Assembly: GCA_016183765.1 (NCBI GenBank)
Contig: JACPEA010000002.1
Location: forward strand, 361,832 to 425,831
DNA from: Bacteroidota bacterium
GTDB taxonomy: Bacteria; Bacteroidota; Bacteroidia; Chitinophagales; Chitinophagaceae
Direction: 5' to 3'
DNA: 64,000 nt
Shown piece by piece: positions 25,504 through 34,490 of the stretch. The notes under the pieces are model-generated. The model saw nothing but the letters and a program-made list of their open reading frames with translations. It ran no database searches and was not told where the DNA came from. Each line of letters begins with the position of its first letter. Position 1 is the first letter of the stretch. The position numbers were made by a program, and so were the translations under genes.

Positions 25504-26451
25504 TCAGGCAAGTCCTTTGGCACTTAAATAACGCTCGGCATCCAGTGCGGCCATACAGCCACTGCCGGCAGCGGTAACTGCCTGTCGGTAATTCTTGTCC
25601 TGCACGTCACCTGCGGCAAATATCCCTTCCAGGTTGGTCTTGGATGTGCCGGGTTCGGTGAGGATATAACCGGTCTCATCCATTTTGATATATTCTTTGA
25701 AGATATCACTGTTGGGCTGGTGACCAATGGCCACGAAGAAACCACTGACAGGGATCACCTGTGTTTCCTGTGTTTGATTGTTTTTGATGCGGACCCCCTC
25801 TGTTTTATGTTCACCCAGGATCTCTTCGGTATCGGTGTTCCAGTATACTTTGATGTTCGGGGTGTTCAGTACCCTGTCCTGCATCACTTTACTGGCGCGC
25901 ATCTTGTCTTTCCGGATGAACATATGAACGGTGGTGCAGAGTTTGGAGAGATAGATCGCTTCTTCTGCAGCGGTATCTCCTGCCCCAACAATGGCCACAT
26001 CCTTGCCGCGGAAGAAAAATCCGTCACAAACGGCACAGGCGCTTACGCCAAAACCGTTCAGGCGTTCCTCGCTGGGCAGACCGAGCCATTTGGCAGAAGC
26101 TCCGGTACTGATGATCACTGCGTCCGCTTCGATCAGTTTCTCCTCATCGATCCATACTTTGTAAGGCTGCTGGCTGAAATCCACTTTGGTGGCCAGTCCA
26201 TACCGGATATCCGCTCCCATGCGGGCAGCCTGTTTCTCAAAATTCACCATCATCTCCGGCCCCTGTATCCCATCGGGGTAACCGGGATAGTTCTCTACTT
26301 CTGTAGTGATGGTCAGCTGTCCTCCTGGTTGTATACCCTGGTACAACACCGGTTTCATATTCGCCCTGGCCGCATAAATGGCAGCCGTATATCCTGCAGG
26401 GCCTGATCCGATGATCAGGATATGCACCCTTTCTGTAGCCTCATTTGACAT
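25504..26451 (-). CDS. trxB: Thioredoxin-disulfide reductase
   Basis: NADPH-dependent flavoprotein that reduces thioredoxin (trxA lies at 61.5 kb). Length 315 residues. The FAD-binding GSGPAG is at 16-20, the redox-active CAVC at Cys139 and Cys142, the NADPH-binding GAGDTAAEEA from 157, and the C-terminal FAD motif GIFAAGDVQDKNYRQAV near the end. The spacer AV in place of the E. coli AT is common in Bacteroidota. The ATG is 80 bp downstream of the DUF4249 stop, so it may have its own promoter. Confidence 0.97.
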   Translation of the reverse strand: MSNEATERVHILIIGSGPAGYTAAIYAARANMKPVLYQGIQPGGQLTITTEVENYPGYPDGIQGPEMMVNFEKQAARMGADIRYGLATKVDFSQQPYKVWIDEEKLIEADAVIISTGASAKWLGLPSEERLNGFGVSACAVCDGFFFRGKDVAIVGAGDTAAEEAIYLSKLCTTVHMFIRKDKMRASKVMQDRVLNTPNIKVYWNTDTEEILGEHKTEGVRIKNNQTQETQVIPVSGFFVAIGHQPNSDIFKEYIKMDETGYILTEPGTSKTNLEGIFAAGDVQDKNYRQAVTAAGSGCMAALDAERYLSAKGLA

Positions 26452-26531
26452 ATGTAGTCTTTTATCTTTTTAAACGAACAAAAATATCAATCCCTTACGG
26501 ATTATACGCTTTGATTGTACACAAAAACGGT

Positions 26532-27407
26532 TTATTTGGGGATAATCAGCCTTTTGTACTGTACCGCATAACCGCAAAAGGATCCCAATCCGCCATTATC
26601 GATGTTCCCGATGACTTTTCCGGGGGTGGAAAAAGGGTTGCCGATAGACTGGTACGCAAATTCCCAGGTCTTCCAGAAGTCAAAACTGGCTTTGTCGATA
26701 TTGCACATTTTCACGATCACGGTATCCCCTCTTTTGAAATAACCGTAATCCTCGAATTTGATCTTCTGGTTTTTGGTGACTCCCTGATCTATCTGGATAT
26801 CGTATGTCTTTCCATCCACGATCTGGTCGTCGAACACGCTGTTCATACCCGGAAAGAATTCTTCGCTGTTTGTTTTGGTAAAATAGCGGATATAGTTGCC
26901 CAAGCCCGGAGGATCTGTAACCCTTGACATCAGTACCACTTTATTGGTATCAGTATTGAACGGGGCTTTTTTCCACCAGAGCGAGTCGATCTTCTTGGTG
27001 AGAAACGGTATATGGGTAGTTGATTTGTAAAGCTGTCCCCCGGTCTCTATACTAAGCTGGTAGGTCTTGCCCTGCTCTCCAAATAAATTACCACCACTGC
27101 CGGTACTGTAATAGTAAAAGAAATAGCCGTTACCAAGCGGTATGCTGTATTCCTGCAGGGCAACATTTCTGCTGCCGTCGCTGATACTCACTTTGGCGTT
27201 GTGAACGTATGTGCCGTTGAGGGTGGCGGCGTCGATGGTAGCAAAATAATTCAGTGAGCTGGATAGGATCACATAGGGTGCCTGCCCGTCTTCGATCTGC
27301 GCTTCCACCACCAGTTTCGGTGCCTGTATTTCGGGTTGCAGCTGGATGTCCTTTTCGCAGGAAACGAAAACAAAGAGCAAAGCTGCAAACCACCCCCATT
27401 TTTTCAT
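26532..27407 (-). CDS. DUF4249 lipoprotein
   Basis: Length 291 residues with a lipoprotein signal (VFVSC, Cys17). It matches the Bacteroidota DUF4249 family, which usually sits next to a TonB-dependent SusC-like receptor and may act as its surface partner. Typical segments: KLVVEAQIEDGQAPYVILSSS near the start, GKTYQLSIETGGQLYKSTTHIP in the middle, and the C-terminal FAYQSIGNPFSTPGKVIGNIDNGGLGSFCGYAV. No receptor gene is nearby, so here it is an orphan. Ligand unknown. Confidence 0.85.
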   Translation of the reverse strand: MKKWGWFAALLFVFVSCEKDIQLQPEIQAPKLVVEAQIEDGQAPYVILSSSLNYFATIDAATLNGTYVHNAKVSISDGSRNVALQEYSIPLGNGYFFYYYSTGSGGNLFGEQGKTYQLSIETGGQLYKSTTHIPFLTKKIDSLWWKKAPFNTDTNKVVLMSRVTDPPGLGNYIRYFTKTNSEEFFPGMNSVFDDQIVDGKTYDIQIDQGVTKNQKIKFEDYGYFKRGDTVIVKMCNIDKASFDFWKTWEFAYQSIGNPFSTPGKVIGNIDNGGLGSFCGYAVQYKRLIIPK

Positions 27408-27458
27408 ACGGTAAAATTATGTGTAATACCACAAGCAGAAATCATAAAAGTTACAGGC

Positions 27459-27487
27459 AAAAAAAACTCCCTGCAATGCAGGGAGCC
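27459..27487 (-). terminator. Terminator of the sigma factor gene
   Basis: Perfect 8-bp stem ctccctgc/gcagggag (27467-27474 and 27478-27485), followed on the minus strand by a run of seven T residues. Confidence 0.9.
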
Positions 27488-27510
27488 GGTTATATGGCAG
27501 GAGTAGAATT

Positions 27511-28368
27511 TTACCCCAGATAAGCTTTCAATGCATTGCTGTAACGCGCTTTCTGCAGGCGTTTGATGGCCCTTTCCTTGATCTGTCGGATACGCTCCTT
27601 GGTAAGGTCGTATTTCATGCCGATCTGTTCAATGGTAACACCGTTCTCGCCATCCAGTCCAAAATACGCGTTCACGATCTCGGCTTCACGTGGACTGAGT
27701 GATTTCAGCACGCGGCGGATCTCTTCGCGCAGCGAATCCTTCATCACGTCTTCATCGGTATCGTCGCTGCCTTCCAGCAGGTCGCCCATGGCCACGTCTT
27801 CTGCTTCGTGCACGGGTGCATCCAGTGACGTGTGACGGGTATTGCTCTGGAAGATATTGTTGATCTCTGTTTCGCTCATTTCCAGGATCTCGGCCAGCTC
27901 TTCGGTAGAAGGCTCACGCTCGTGCTCCTGTTCAAATGCCATATAGGCTTTGTTGGCTTTATTATAAGTGCCGATCTTGTTCTGTGGCAGACGTACCAGG
28001 CGACCCTGCTCGGCCAAAGCCTGCAGAATAGACTGACGGATCCACCATACGGCATAAGAGATGAATTTAAAACCCTTGGTTTCATCAAAACGCTGGGCAG
28101 CTTTGATCAGACCGAGGTTACCCTCGTTGATCAGGTCGCTCAGGGAAAGACCCTGGTGCTGGTATTGCTTAGCCACAGATACCACGAAACGGAGGTTGGC
28201 CTGCACCAGTTTGTCCAGTGCCCGCTGATCTCCCATTTTAATTCGTTGTGCCAAAGTGGTTTCCTCTTCGGGAGTGATCATTGGGATCTTGGAAATTTCC
28301 TGCAGATACTTCTCAACGGCTTGCGAATCTCTGTTGGTAATCTGTGTAGCGATTTTGAGCTGCCTCAT
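27511..28368 (-). CDS. rpoD: Primary RNA polymerase sigma factor (sigma-70, RpoD)
   Basis: Housekeeping sigma factor of 285 residues, the short Bacteroidota form without region 1.1 or a non-conserved insert. Region 1.2 (SQAVEKYLQEISKIPMITPEEE) is followed by region 2 with LRFVVSVAKQYQHQGLSLSDLINEGN and the -10-reading GFKFISYAVWWIRQSILQAL, region 3, and region 4 with the -35-reading helix-turn-helix TIEQIGMKYDLTKERIRQIKERAIKRL. This factor would recognise the TAnnTTTG boxes seen throughout the window. Its leader holds a 19-bp palindrome. Confidence 0.97.
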   Translation of the reverse strand: MRQLKIATQITNRDSQAVEKYLQEISKIPMITPEEETTLAQRIKMGDQRALDKLVQANLRFVVSVAKQYQHQGLSLSDLINEGNLGLIKAAQRFDETKGFKFISYAVWWIRQSILQALAEQGRLVRLPQNKIGTYNKANKAYMAFEQEHEREPSTEELAEILEMSETEINNIFQSNTRHTSLDAPVHEAEDVAMGDLLEGSDDTDEDVMKDSLREEIRRVLKSLSPREAEIVNAYFGLDGENGVTIEQIGMKYDLTKERIRQIKERAIKRLQKARYSNALKAYLG

Positions 28369-28436
28369 GTTGTATGGTTACGTATTTATAGTAAACGACT
28401 TTAAGACCCCAATTGTTTTATGAACGCTGTAAAGGA

Positions 28437-28455
28437 TTTCGTTAAATTAACGAAA
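28437..28455 (-). promoter_or_regulatory. 19-bp palindrome in the rpoD leader
   Basis: TTTCGTTAA-A-TTAACGAAA, perfect 9-bp arms around a single base. It lies between the proposed -7 box (28473-28480) and the rpoD ATG, so it would sit about 10-30 bases into the transcript, or act as a dimeric protein-binding site. Confidence 0.55.
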
Positions 28456-28472
28456 ATCCATTCTGAGGCCTG

Positions 28473-28480
28473 CAAAGGTA
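28473..28480 (-). promoter_or_regulatory. -7 promoter box of rpoD
   Basis: TACCTTTG on the minus strand, a perfect TAnnTTTG, giving a leader of about 100 bases. No clear TTG -33 element is seen at the expected distance. Confidence 0.6.
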
Positions 28481-28609
28481 CGTTGGAACATCGAATTATG
28501 CCAGCTTTTGTGGAAAAACTTACCTAAATGAGCAAAAAAACGCAGGTTTTTGCAGTTAATCTGTATAAATTATCCCTGTCTCTCCGTGGGTTACAGTCCG
28601 GAATCGGAG

Positions 28610-28617
28610 TATCTTCG
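28610..28617 (+). promoter_or_regulatory. Putative -7 box of the threonine aldolase gene
   Basis: TATCTTCG, one base off TAnnTTTG, 6 bases before the ATG at 28624. It makes the in-frame ATG at 28528 an unlikely start. Confidence 0.5.
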
Positions 28618-28623
28618 CAACTT

Positions 28624-29640
28624 ATGATCGATTTTCGTTCCGATACCGTTACCCGCCCTACCCCGGGCATGCTGGAAGCTATGATGAAAGCCCCCGTTGG
28701 GGATGATGTTTTTGGCGAAGACCCCACCATAAACCAGCTGGAAAGCATGTCAGCCGCCCTTTTTGGCATGGAAGCAGCCATTTTTTGTCCCAGCGGCACC
28801 ATGACCAATCAAATAGCAATAAAATGTCATACCCAGCCGGGTGATGAAGTGATCTGCGAAAAACTATCGCATATCTACCAGTACGAAGGAGGCGGGATCG
28901 CTTTTAATTCGGGCGCTTCCGTTCGGCTGATCGATGGCGACCGCGGACGTATCACGGCTGACCAGGTAAGGGAAAACATCAATCCCAAGGAAGATGTGCA
29001 TAAACCTCTTTCTACCCTCGTGTCTCTCGAAAACACGGGTAACCGGGGTGGTGGAAGTTGTTATAACTTTACTGATATACAGCAAATTAAAGAGGTTTGT
29101 TTACAAAATAATATGAAGTTACACCTGGATGGTGCCCGACTGTTCAATGCTTTGGTTGCTAAAAATGAGACCTGTAAACAGTACGGTGAAGTGTTCGATT
29201 CGATCTCTATCTGTTTGAGTAAGGGATTAGGAACCCCTGTGGGCAGCGTGCTGATCGGAACCCGCGATACCATTAAAAAAGCCCGCCGCATCCGCAAGAT
29301 ATTTGGAGGTGGTATGCGCCAGGCAGGTTACCTTGCCGCAGCTGGTATCTACGCCCTTGAGAACCATGTGGCACGTTTGGCAGATGATCACCGTCATGCG
29401 CAGCAGATCACGCAGGCGCTGGCTGGCAAGGATTTTGTGGGTGAGATGTTACCCGTTGAAACCAATATCGTTATTTTTGAGGTCAAAGGAAACTATACAG
29501 CAGCCTCACTGGCAGCCCTGTTGAAAGAACAGGGTATTTATGTGATGGCCATTTCCCCCAAACAGATCAGGATCGTGGTACACCTGGATATCCGTCCGGA
29601 AGATGTGCAGCGGACCATCAACACGATCAACACCCTTTAG
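28624..29640 (+). CDS. ltaA: Low-specificity threonine aldolase
   Basis: PLP enzyme cleaving threonine/allo-threonine to glycine and acetaldehyde. Length 338 residues from the ATG at 28624. The N-terminus [16 protein letters not shown] is diagnostic. [11 protein letters not shown] (about 167-177) holds the PLP-binding Asp169, and [14 protein letters not shown] has the Schiff-base Lys200. [19 protein letters not shown] is a further family motif. The L- or D/allo preference cannot be read from sequence. First gene of an operon with pgi (43 bp gap) and the GNAT gene. Confidence 0.93.
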   Translation: MIDFRSDTVTRPTPGMLEAMMKAPVGDDVFGEDPTINQLESMSAALFGMEAAIFCPSGTMTNQIAIKCHTQPGDEVICEKLSHIYQYEGGGIAFNSGASVRLIDGDRGRITADQVRENINPKEDVHKPLSTLVSLENTGNRGGGSCYNFTDIQQIKEVCLQNNMKLHLDGARLFNALVAKNETCKQYGEVFDSISICLSKGLGTPVGSVLIGTRDTIKKARRIRKIFGGGMRQAGYLAAAGIYALENHVARLADDHRHAQQITQALAGKDFVGEMLPVETNIVIFEVKGNYTAASLAALLKEQGIYVMAISPKQIRIVVHLDIRPEDVQRTINTINTL

Positions 29641-29683
29641 CAGAGAAGAAAGCAGCAAGAGAATCATTAATATCAGCACAGCT

Positions 29684-31339
29684 ATGTTACCCAGAATCAA
29701 TCCCACCAATACACAGGCCTGGTTTTTATTGAAGAAACACCACGAGGAAGAGATGAGTCGCCGTCACATGCGCGACCTGTTTGCGCAGGACCCTGACCGT
29801 TTTCAGAAATTTTCTATCCGGTTAGATGATATCCTCTTTGATTATTCCAAGAACATCATCAACCAGAAAACACTGCAATTGCTGTTACAGCTGGCGGAAG
29901 ACTGTCAGTTGAAAGACGCCATCCACGAAATGTTTGCAGGTATCAAGATCAATGAGACCGAGCAGCGTTCCGTTTTGCATACGGCTTTGCGTAATTTTTC
30001 CGATACGGCGATCCTGGTGGAGGGTAAAGACATCATGCCCCGCATCCGCAAGGTGAAAGCGCACATGAAAAATTTCTGTGAACAAGTGCATAGCGGTAAA
30101 TGGAAAGGTTATACCGGTAAAAAGATCAAATATATCGTGAACATCGGTATCGGTGGCAGCGATCTCGGGCCTTTCATGGTGACCGAAGCGCTTCGCCCTT
30201 ATTGGGTGGAGGGTATCAAGACCTATTTTGTGAGTAATGTGGATGGTACCCATATTGCAGAAACACTCAAGAAAGTGAAGGCAGAGGAAACCCTGTTCCT
30301 GGTAGCTTCCAAAACCTTCACCACGCAGGAAACCATGACCAATGCCCTCACCGCACGCGAATGGTTTCTGAAACAGGCCAAGGATGCGGCCCATGTGGCC
30401 AAACATTTTGTGGCGTTGAGCACGAATGAGACCGAAGTGACGGCATTCGGTATCGATAAAGCAAACATGTTCGAGTTCTGGGACTGGGTAGGCGGCCGCT
30501 ACTCGCTCTGGAGTGCGATCGGTCTTTCTATTGCGCTGACCATCGGTTACGACAATTTTGAGCAGTTGCTGAAAGGCGCCAATGCGGTGGATGAACATTT
30601 CCATAAAGAGAAATTCGATAAGAACATACCGGTGCTGATGGCCCTGATCGGGATCTGGTACACCAATTTCTTTGGGGCACAGAGTGAAGCCATCCTGCCT
30701 TATGATCAGTATATGCACCGGTTCCCGGCTTATTTCCAGCAGGGTAATATGGAAAGCAATGGAAAGAGCATTGACCGGAGTGGTAATCCTGTCAATTACG
30801 CCACCGGCCCCGTGATCTGGGGTGAGCCCGGAACCAATGGCCAGCATGCATTCTACCAGCTGATACACCAGGGCACCTGCCTGATCCCCTGCGATTTTAT
30901 TGCGCCGGCCATCAGCCACAATGCCATCGGCGACCACCATGTGAAACTGCTGTCCAATTTCTTCGCACAGACCGAAGCGCTGATGAACGGGAAAACAGAG
31001 AATGGTGTGAAAGTGGAGCTGATGAAAGCCCATAAATCTGAGGAAGAGATCAAGAAACTGGCGCCGTTTAAAATATTCGAGGGCAATAAACCCACCAATT
31101 CCATCCTGGTAAAACAGATCGATCCCTATACCCTGGGGAGCCTGATCGCATTGTATGAACACAAGATCTTTGTGCAGGGGGTGATCTGGAATATTTTCAG
31201 CTTCGACCAGTGGGGTGTGGAACTGGGTAAACAGTTGGCCAACCAGATACTGCCTGAGCTGCTCATGGAAGAAGCTGTGGATTCGCACGATGCCTCCACC
31301 AATGGATTGATCAACGCATTCAAAAGCTTCATAAAATAA
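29684..31339 (+). CDS. pgi: Glucose-6-phosphate isomerase
   Basis: Glycolytic enzyme interconverting glucose-6-phosphate and fructose-6-phosphate. Length 551 residues from the ATG at 29684, matching the about 549-residue E. coli form; an upstream in-frame extension lies inside the aldolase gene and is not part of it. Motifs include [33 protein letters not shown] and [13 protein letters not shown], with the catalytic Glu in the last, plus the C-terminal [20 protein letters not shown] segment. The mature fold is the long, SIS-domain type. Confidence 0.97.
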   Translation: MLPRINPTNTQAWFLLKKHHEEEMSRRHMRDLFAQDPDRFQKFSIRLDDILFDYSKNIINQKTLQLLLQLAEDCQLKDAIHEMFAGIKINETEQRSVLHTALRNFSDTAILVEGKDIMPRIRKVKAHMKNFCEQVHSGKWKGYTGKKIKYIVNIGIGGSDLGPFMVTEALRPYWVEGIKTYFVSNVDGTHIAETLKKVKAEETLFLVASKTFTTQETMTNALTAREWFLKQAKDAAHVAKHFVALSTNETEVTAFGIDKANMFEFWDWVGGRYSLWSAIGLSIALTIGYDNFEQLLKGANAVDEHFHKEKFDKNIPVLMALIGIWYTNFFGAQSEAILPYDQYMHRFPAYFQQGNMESNGKSIDRSGNPVNYATGPVIWGEPGTNGQHAFYQLIHQGTCLIPCDFIAPAISHNAIGDHHVKLLSNFFAQTEALMNGKTENGVKVELMKAHKSEEEIKKLAPFKIFEGNKPTNSILVKQIDPYTLGSLIALYEHKIFVQGVIWNIFSFDQWGVELGKQLANQILPELLMEEAVDSHDASTNGLINAFKSFIK

Positions 31340-31341
31340 TA

Positions 31342-31830
31342 ATGGAAGGGATAGAGATCAGACTCATACAATTTTCCGATAACGCCGCCATGGCGCGTAT
31401 CATCCGTAACAGCCTGGAAGAATTCGGTGCGGCCAGGCCCGGTACTGTTTATTTTGACGAATCAACCGATCATTTATTCGAATTGTTCCAGTCAACTCCC
31501 TTGAGCGCTTATTTTGTGGCCGTGAAAGATGGAGGGCTGGTAGGCGGTGCAGGTATTTTTCCTACGGAAGGATTACCGGAAACCACCTGCGAACTGGTGA
31601 AAATGTACCTATCCCCTGATGTACGTGGCATGGGACTCGGGCGTTTTATGATCGACCGCTGTTTACAGAAAGCAAAGGAGAACGGTTTTGATTCGGTATA
31701 CCTGGAAACCATGCCCGAATTGAAAAAAGCCGTCAGCGTATATGAGAAGTTCGGGTTCACATATCTTACGGGCCCCATGGGAAATTCAGGGCATAATGGT
31801 TGTGATATCTGGATGCTGAAGAAACTATAA
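31342..31830 (+). CDS. GNAT-family N-acetyltransferase
   Basis: Length 162 residues; starts 2 bp after the pgi stop, so it is the third gene of the operon. The acetyl-CoA-binding motif A is clear: KMYLSPDVRGMGLGRFMIDRC, with the R-G-x-G-x-G loop. YEKFGFTYLTGPMG near the C-terminus is the usual motif B. The substrate is not predictable. It could act on a protein N-terminus, an amino acid or a small amine. A strong bidirectional terminator follows directly. Confidence 0.9.
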   Translation: MEGIEIRLIQFSDNAAMARIIRNSLEEFGAARPGTVYFDESTDHLFELFQSTPLSAYFVAVKDGGLVGGAGIFPTEGLPETTCELVKMYLSPDVRGMGLGRFMIDRCLQKAKENGFDSVYLETMPELKKAVSVYEKFGFTYLTGPMGNSGHNGCDIWMLKKL

Positions 31831-31862
31831 AAAAAGAGCCGTTGAAAAGCGGCTCTTTTTTA
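31830..31862. terminator. Bidirectional terminator
   Basis: Stem aaaagagccg/cggctctttt with loop ttgaaaag and A/T tracts on both sides. It ends the ltaA-pgi-GNAT operon and the leftward DUF3276 gene. Confidence 0.92.
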
Positions 31863-31876
31863 TCGGGATAAGGTCA

Positions 31877-32314
31877 TTACCATTTGTCTACTTCTTCTGA
31901 AGCCAGGTTAGAAGCGGCTTCATCGGTAACCGAACTGTCGGCTACCGGGGTAACCGGCGCTTCGGCCACAACAACTGCAGGCTCAGCGGAAGCTGCATTT
32001 ACTACCTCAGCTTCTTCTGCTACGTCTGCTACGGGTGCACCTTCGTCGTCGTATTCGTGGTTGAAAGCATCGAAATCGAAATCGGGCATCAGGTCTGTCT
32101 TCACATAATCGATCGCTTCGCCCAGTGCCTTGATAAACTTATTAAAGTCTTCTTTATACAGGAAGATCTTATGCCTGTCGTACCCATTGTCATCAAAGCG
32201 CTTACGGCTTTCTGTAATGGTCAGGAAATAATCGTTCCCCCTGGTTGCCCTTACATCAAAAAAATAGGTCCTTCTTTTTCCTGCCCTGATCCGTTTGCTG
32301 TAAACACTTTCCAT
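31877..32314 (-). CDS. DUF3276 (PUR-alpha-like) protein
   Basis: Length 145 residues from the ATG at 32314. The N-terminal 75 residues match the Bacteroidota DUF3276 family, a PUR-alpha-like fold that binds single-stranded nucleic acid: MESVYSKRIRAGKRRTYFFDVRATRGNDYFLTITESRKRF. An acidic, Ala/Val/Glu-rich, low-complexity tail follows and ends DKW. The open frame reaches 32386 from a TTG, but a perfect -7 box covers that position, so the ATG at 32314 is the start. Role in RNA/DNA binding is inferred from the family. Confidence 0.88.
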   Translation of the reverse strand: MESVYSKRIRAGKRRTYFFDVRATRGNDYFLTITESRKRFDDNGYDRHKIFLYKEDFNKFIKALGEAIDYVKTDLMPDFDFDAFNHEYDDEGAPVADVAEEAEVVNAASAEPAVVVAEAPVTPVADSSVTDEAASNLASEEVDKW

Positions 32315-32383
32315 TTTTTTGTCGTTGTTCTCGTACGCCACAGTAGTTAGTTTTTTGGTTTTCGAATCCTTTTTTAAGTAGGA

Positions 32384-32391
32384 CAAATATA
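32384..32391 (-). promoter_or_regulatory. -7 promoter box of the DUF3276 gene
   Basis: TATATTTG on the minus strand, a perfect TAnnTTTG, with a -33 TTG 18 bases upstream (in aattttggta). The best complete promoter in the window. It gives a leader of about 63 bases and decides the start codon. Confidence 0.75.
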
Positions 32392-32470
32392 GGATTGTTT
32401 CAGAATTACCAAAATTTTACGAAAAAAGGGCAAACAGCCCGTAGAACCGGGGTTTGGGCGATCCCTGCTT

Positions 32471-34321
32471 TTACAGGTCTGCTGGTTTTTCGGGCTTTTC
32501 TGCGGCCCGGTCTTCCATTAACTGGAGTCTGAACAGTTCGGCATAATACCCATTTCTGGCCATCAGGCTTTCATGGGTTCCCTGTTCTGCCAGTTCCCCG
32601 TTCTCGAGTACCAGTATCTTATCGAAGGGGAAACTGGAGAAGATCCGGTGTGTGATGATGATGGCCGTTTTATCGTGCAGGTAGCGGTACAGGTTACCGA
32701 TGATCTCGTTCTCTGTTTTGGCATCCACGGCACTCAGGCAATCATCGAATACGATGATCTCGGGTTCCTTGATCAGTGCCCGTGCAATGGAGATCCGTTG
32801 TTTCTGACCACCACTCAGCGTAACGCCCCGCTCCCCGATCATGGTCTCATAGCCCTTACTGAAGCCCAGTATCTCTTTGTGTACACTGGCGAAACCGGCA
32901 GCCTGCTCCACTTTTTCGCGGGTGGTTGGACTGGCCAGGCCAAAACTGATATTGTCGCGGACCGTATCGCTGAAAAGGAACACATCCTGTTGCACATAAC
33001 TGATCTGCTCGCGCAAGCTGGTAAGGTCGATATCGCGGATGGAAGTACCTCCTATCTCTATACTGCCACTGGTAGGATCGTAAAAACGAAGCAGAAGTTG
33101 TGCCAGTGTTGTTTTGCCGCTGCCTGTTCTGCCCAGTAACAGGATCTTCTCCCCTTTCCGGATATGGAGGTTGCATTTTTTCAGCGCTTCTATGCCCGTA
33201 TGCGGGTAAGTGAAATTCACGTTCCGGAAATGGATATCTCCGGCAACGGTCTGTTTACGTGCTCCGGCAGCATTGGCAATGGTGGGCTCGGTCTGCAGAA
33301 ATTCATTCAGCCTTTTTTGCGAGGCGGCTGCCCGTTGTATCATACTGGCCGTCCAGCCAATAGCGCTTACCGGGAATGTGAGCATATTGATATAGATCAC
33401 GAACTCCACGATCAGTCCCACTTTACTGCTGTCCTCCAATGCCTGCATACCGCCCAGCATGATCGTGACCAGTGTGCTTAACCCGATCATCAATGCCATA
33501 CTCGGAAAATAAATGGCTTCCACTTTGGCCAGCCCGATGGCATTCTTCTTGTATTCCTCACTGTTCTTCTGGAAGAAACCCAGCATCGCTTTTTCCTGCA
33601 CGAAGGATTTGATCACCCGGATACCGGAAAAGGATTCCTGCGCATTGGTGGTGAGGTCGGATAACAGGGACTGTATCTTTTCACTTTTTTTATTGATGAC
33701 ACTGTTCACCAGGTAAATGGTGATGGCGAGTATGGGCAGTGGCGCCAGTACCAATAAGGTCAGCTGCACATCTTTGCGCAGCATGTTCACCACACAAAAA
33801 CCGATCAGGGTAACCAGGTTGATGAAATACATGAGCGCCGGACCTGTATACATCCTCACACGGCTCACATCTTCCGTCATCCGGTTCATCAGGTCGCCGG
33901 TGCTGTGTGTCTTGTAAAACTGTGTATCCAGTTGCTGGTAATGGCGAAAGATCTCGTTCTTCTGGTCATATTCTATGTGCCGGCTCATCACAATGATGGT
34001 CTGGCGCATGAAGAACATCAGGATACCCCGCACGATGGCCAGTCCCAGGATCGTGAGACTGCAAATGGCCACCAGCCAGGCAAAACTGAAATGACCCGAT
34101 TGCATGGTATCTACGAACCAGTTCACCAGCTGATCGTGTGCCGGCCTGGTAGCGGCGGGTTTGGCACCCGGTAAACGCTGCTGCACCTGGTTCACCACAA
34201 AACCGGTGACCTGTGGTGCCAGCACGGCAAAATAATTGGAAGCCACCACGAAAAAGATCCCGATGAAAAAACGGTTGCGGTATTTCCAGAAATATTTATT
34301 GAGGGCCGAAAGATGCTTCAA
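32471..34321 (-). CDS. ABC-type exporter (fused permease and ATPase)
   Basis: Length 616 residues, one half-transporter working as a homo- or heterodimer in the inner membrane. Six N-terminal membrane helices (residues 15-340) precede the ATPase domain: Walker A GRTGSGKTTLAQ, Q-loop SYVQQDVFLF, signature LSGGQKQRISIARAL, Walker B VFDDCLSAVD, and a switch His in IIITHRI. The residue after Walker B is Asp, not the catalytic Glu, as in MdlA-type subunits that pair with a second subunit. No partner gene is adjacent. The start is a TTG; the perfect -7 box at 34340-34347 supports it. Substrate could be a lipid or drug. Confidence 0.92.
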   Translation of the reverse strand: MKHLSALNKYFWKYRNRFFIGIFFVVASNYFAVLAPQVTGFVVNQVQQRLPGAKPAATRPAHDQLVNWFVDTMQSGHFSFAWLVAICSLTILGLAIVRGILMFFMRQTIIVMSRHIEYDQKNEIFRHYQQLDTQFYKTHSTGDLMNRMTEDVSRVRMYTGPALMYFINLVTLIGFCVVNMLRKDVQLTLLVLAPLPILAITIYLVNSVINKKSEKIQSLLSDLTTNAQESFSGIRVIKSFVQEKAMLGFFQKNSEEYKKNAIGLAKVEAIYFPSMALMIGLSTLVTIMLGGMQALEDSSKVGLIVEFVIYINMLTFPVSAIGWTASMIQRAAASQKRLNEFLQTEPTIANAAGARKQTVAGDIHFRNVNFTYPHTGIEALKKCNLHIRKGEKILLLGRTGSGKTTLAQLLLRFYDPTSGSIEIGGTSIRDIDLTSLREQISYVQQDVFLFSDTVRDNISFGLASPTTREKVEQAAGFASVHKEILGFSKGYETMIGERGVTLSGGQKQRISIARALIKEPEIIVFDDCLSAVDAKTENEIIGNLYRYLHDKTAIIITHRIFSSFPFDKILVLENGELAEQGTHESLMARNGYYAELFRLQLMEDRAAEKPEKPADL

Positions 34322-34339
34322 TGCTGGTACTTATTTGTG

Positions 34340-34347
34340 CAAAGGTA
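34340..34347 (-). promoter_or_regulatory. -7 promoter box of the ABC exporter gene
   Basis: TACCTTTG on the minus strand, a perfect TAnnTTTG, 18 bases before the TTG start at 34321. A leader of about 12 bases follows. Confidence 0.65.
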
Positions 34348-34490
34348 AAGGGCGAAAGGCATCTATGTGAATGGCTTTTTGATAAGTGGGTAAATAGCAG
34401 GTCGGGACACCAATGATCGCCGAACGGGCACAAACCCGCCATCATTGGTCTTATACCGTAACGGACGTTTTTTTTACAGCACCGGCCGGA

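Noticed and set aside
29885..31288. Leftward 467-codon open frame
   Set aside because: Antisense to pgi, whose protein motifs and length are unambiguous; the frame has a low-complexity His/Gln/Phe-rich composition typical of shadow frames.
32471..34321. Assignment of the ABC exporter as MsbA
   Set aside because: Architecture fits, but the Asp in place of the catalytic Glu after Walker B points to a heterodimer-type subunit, so no gene symbol is given.
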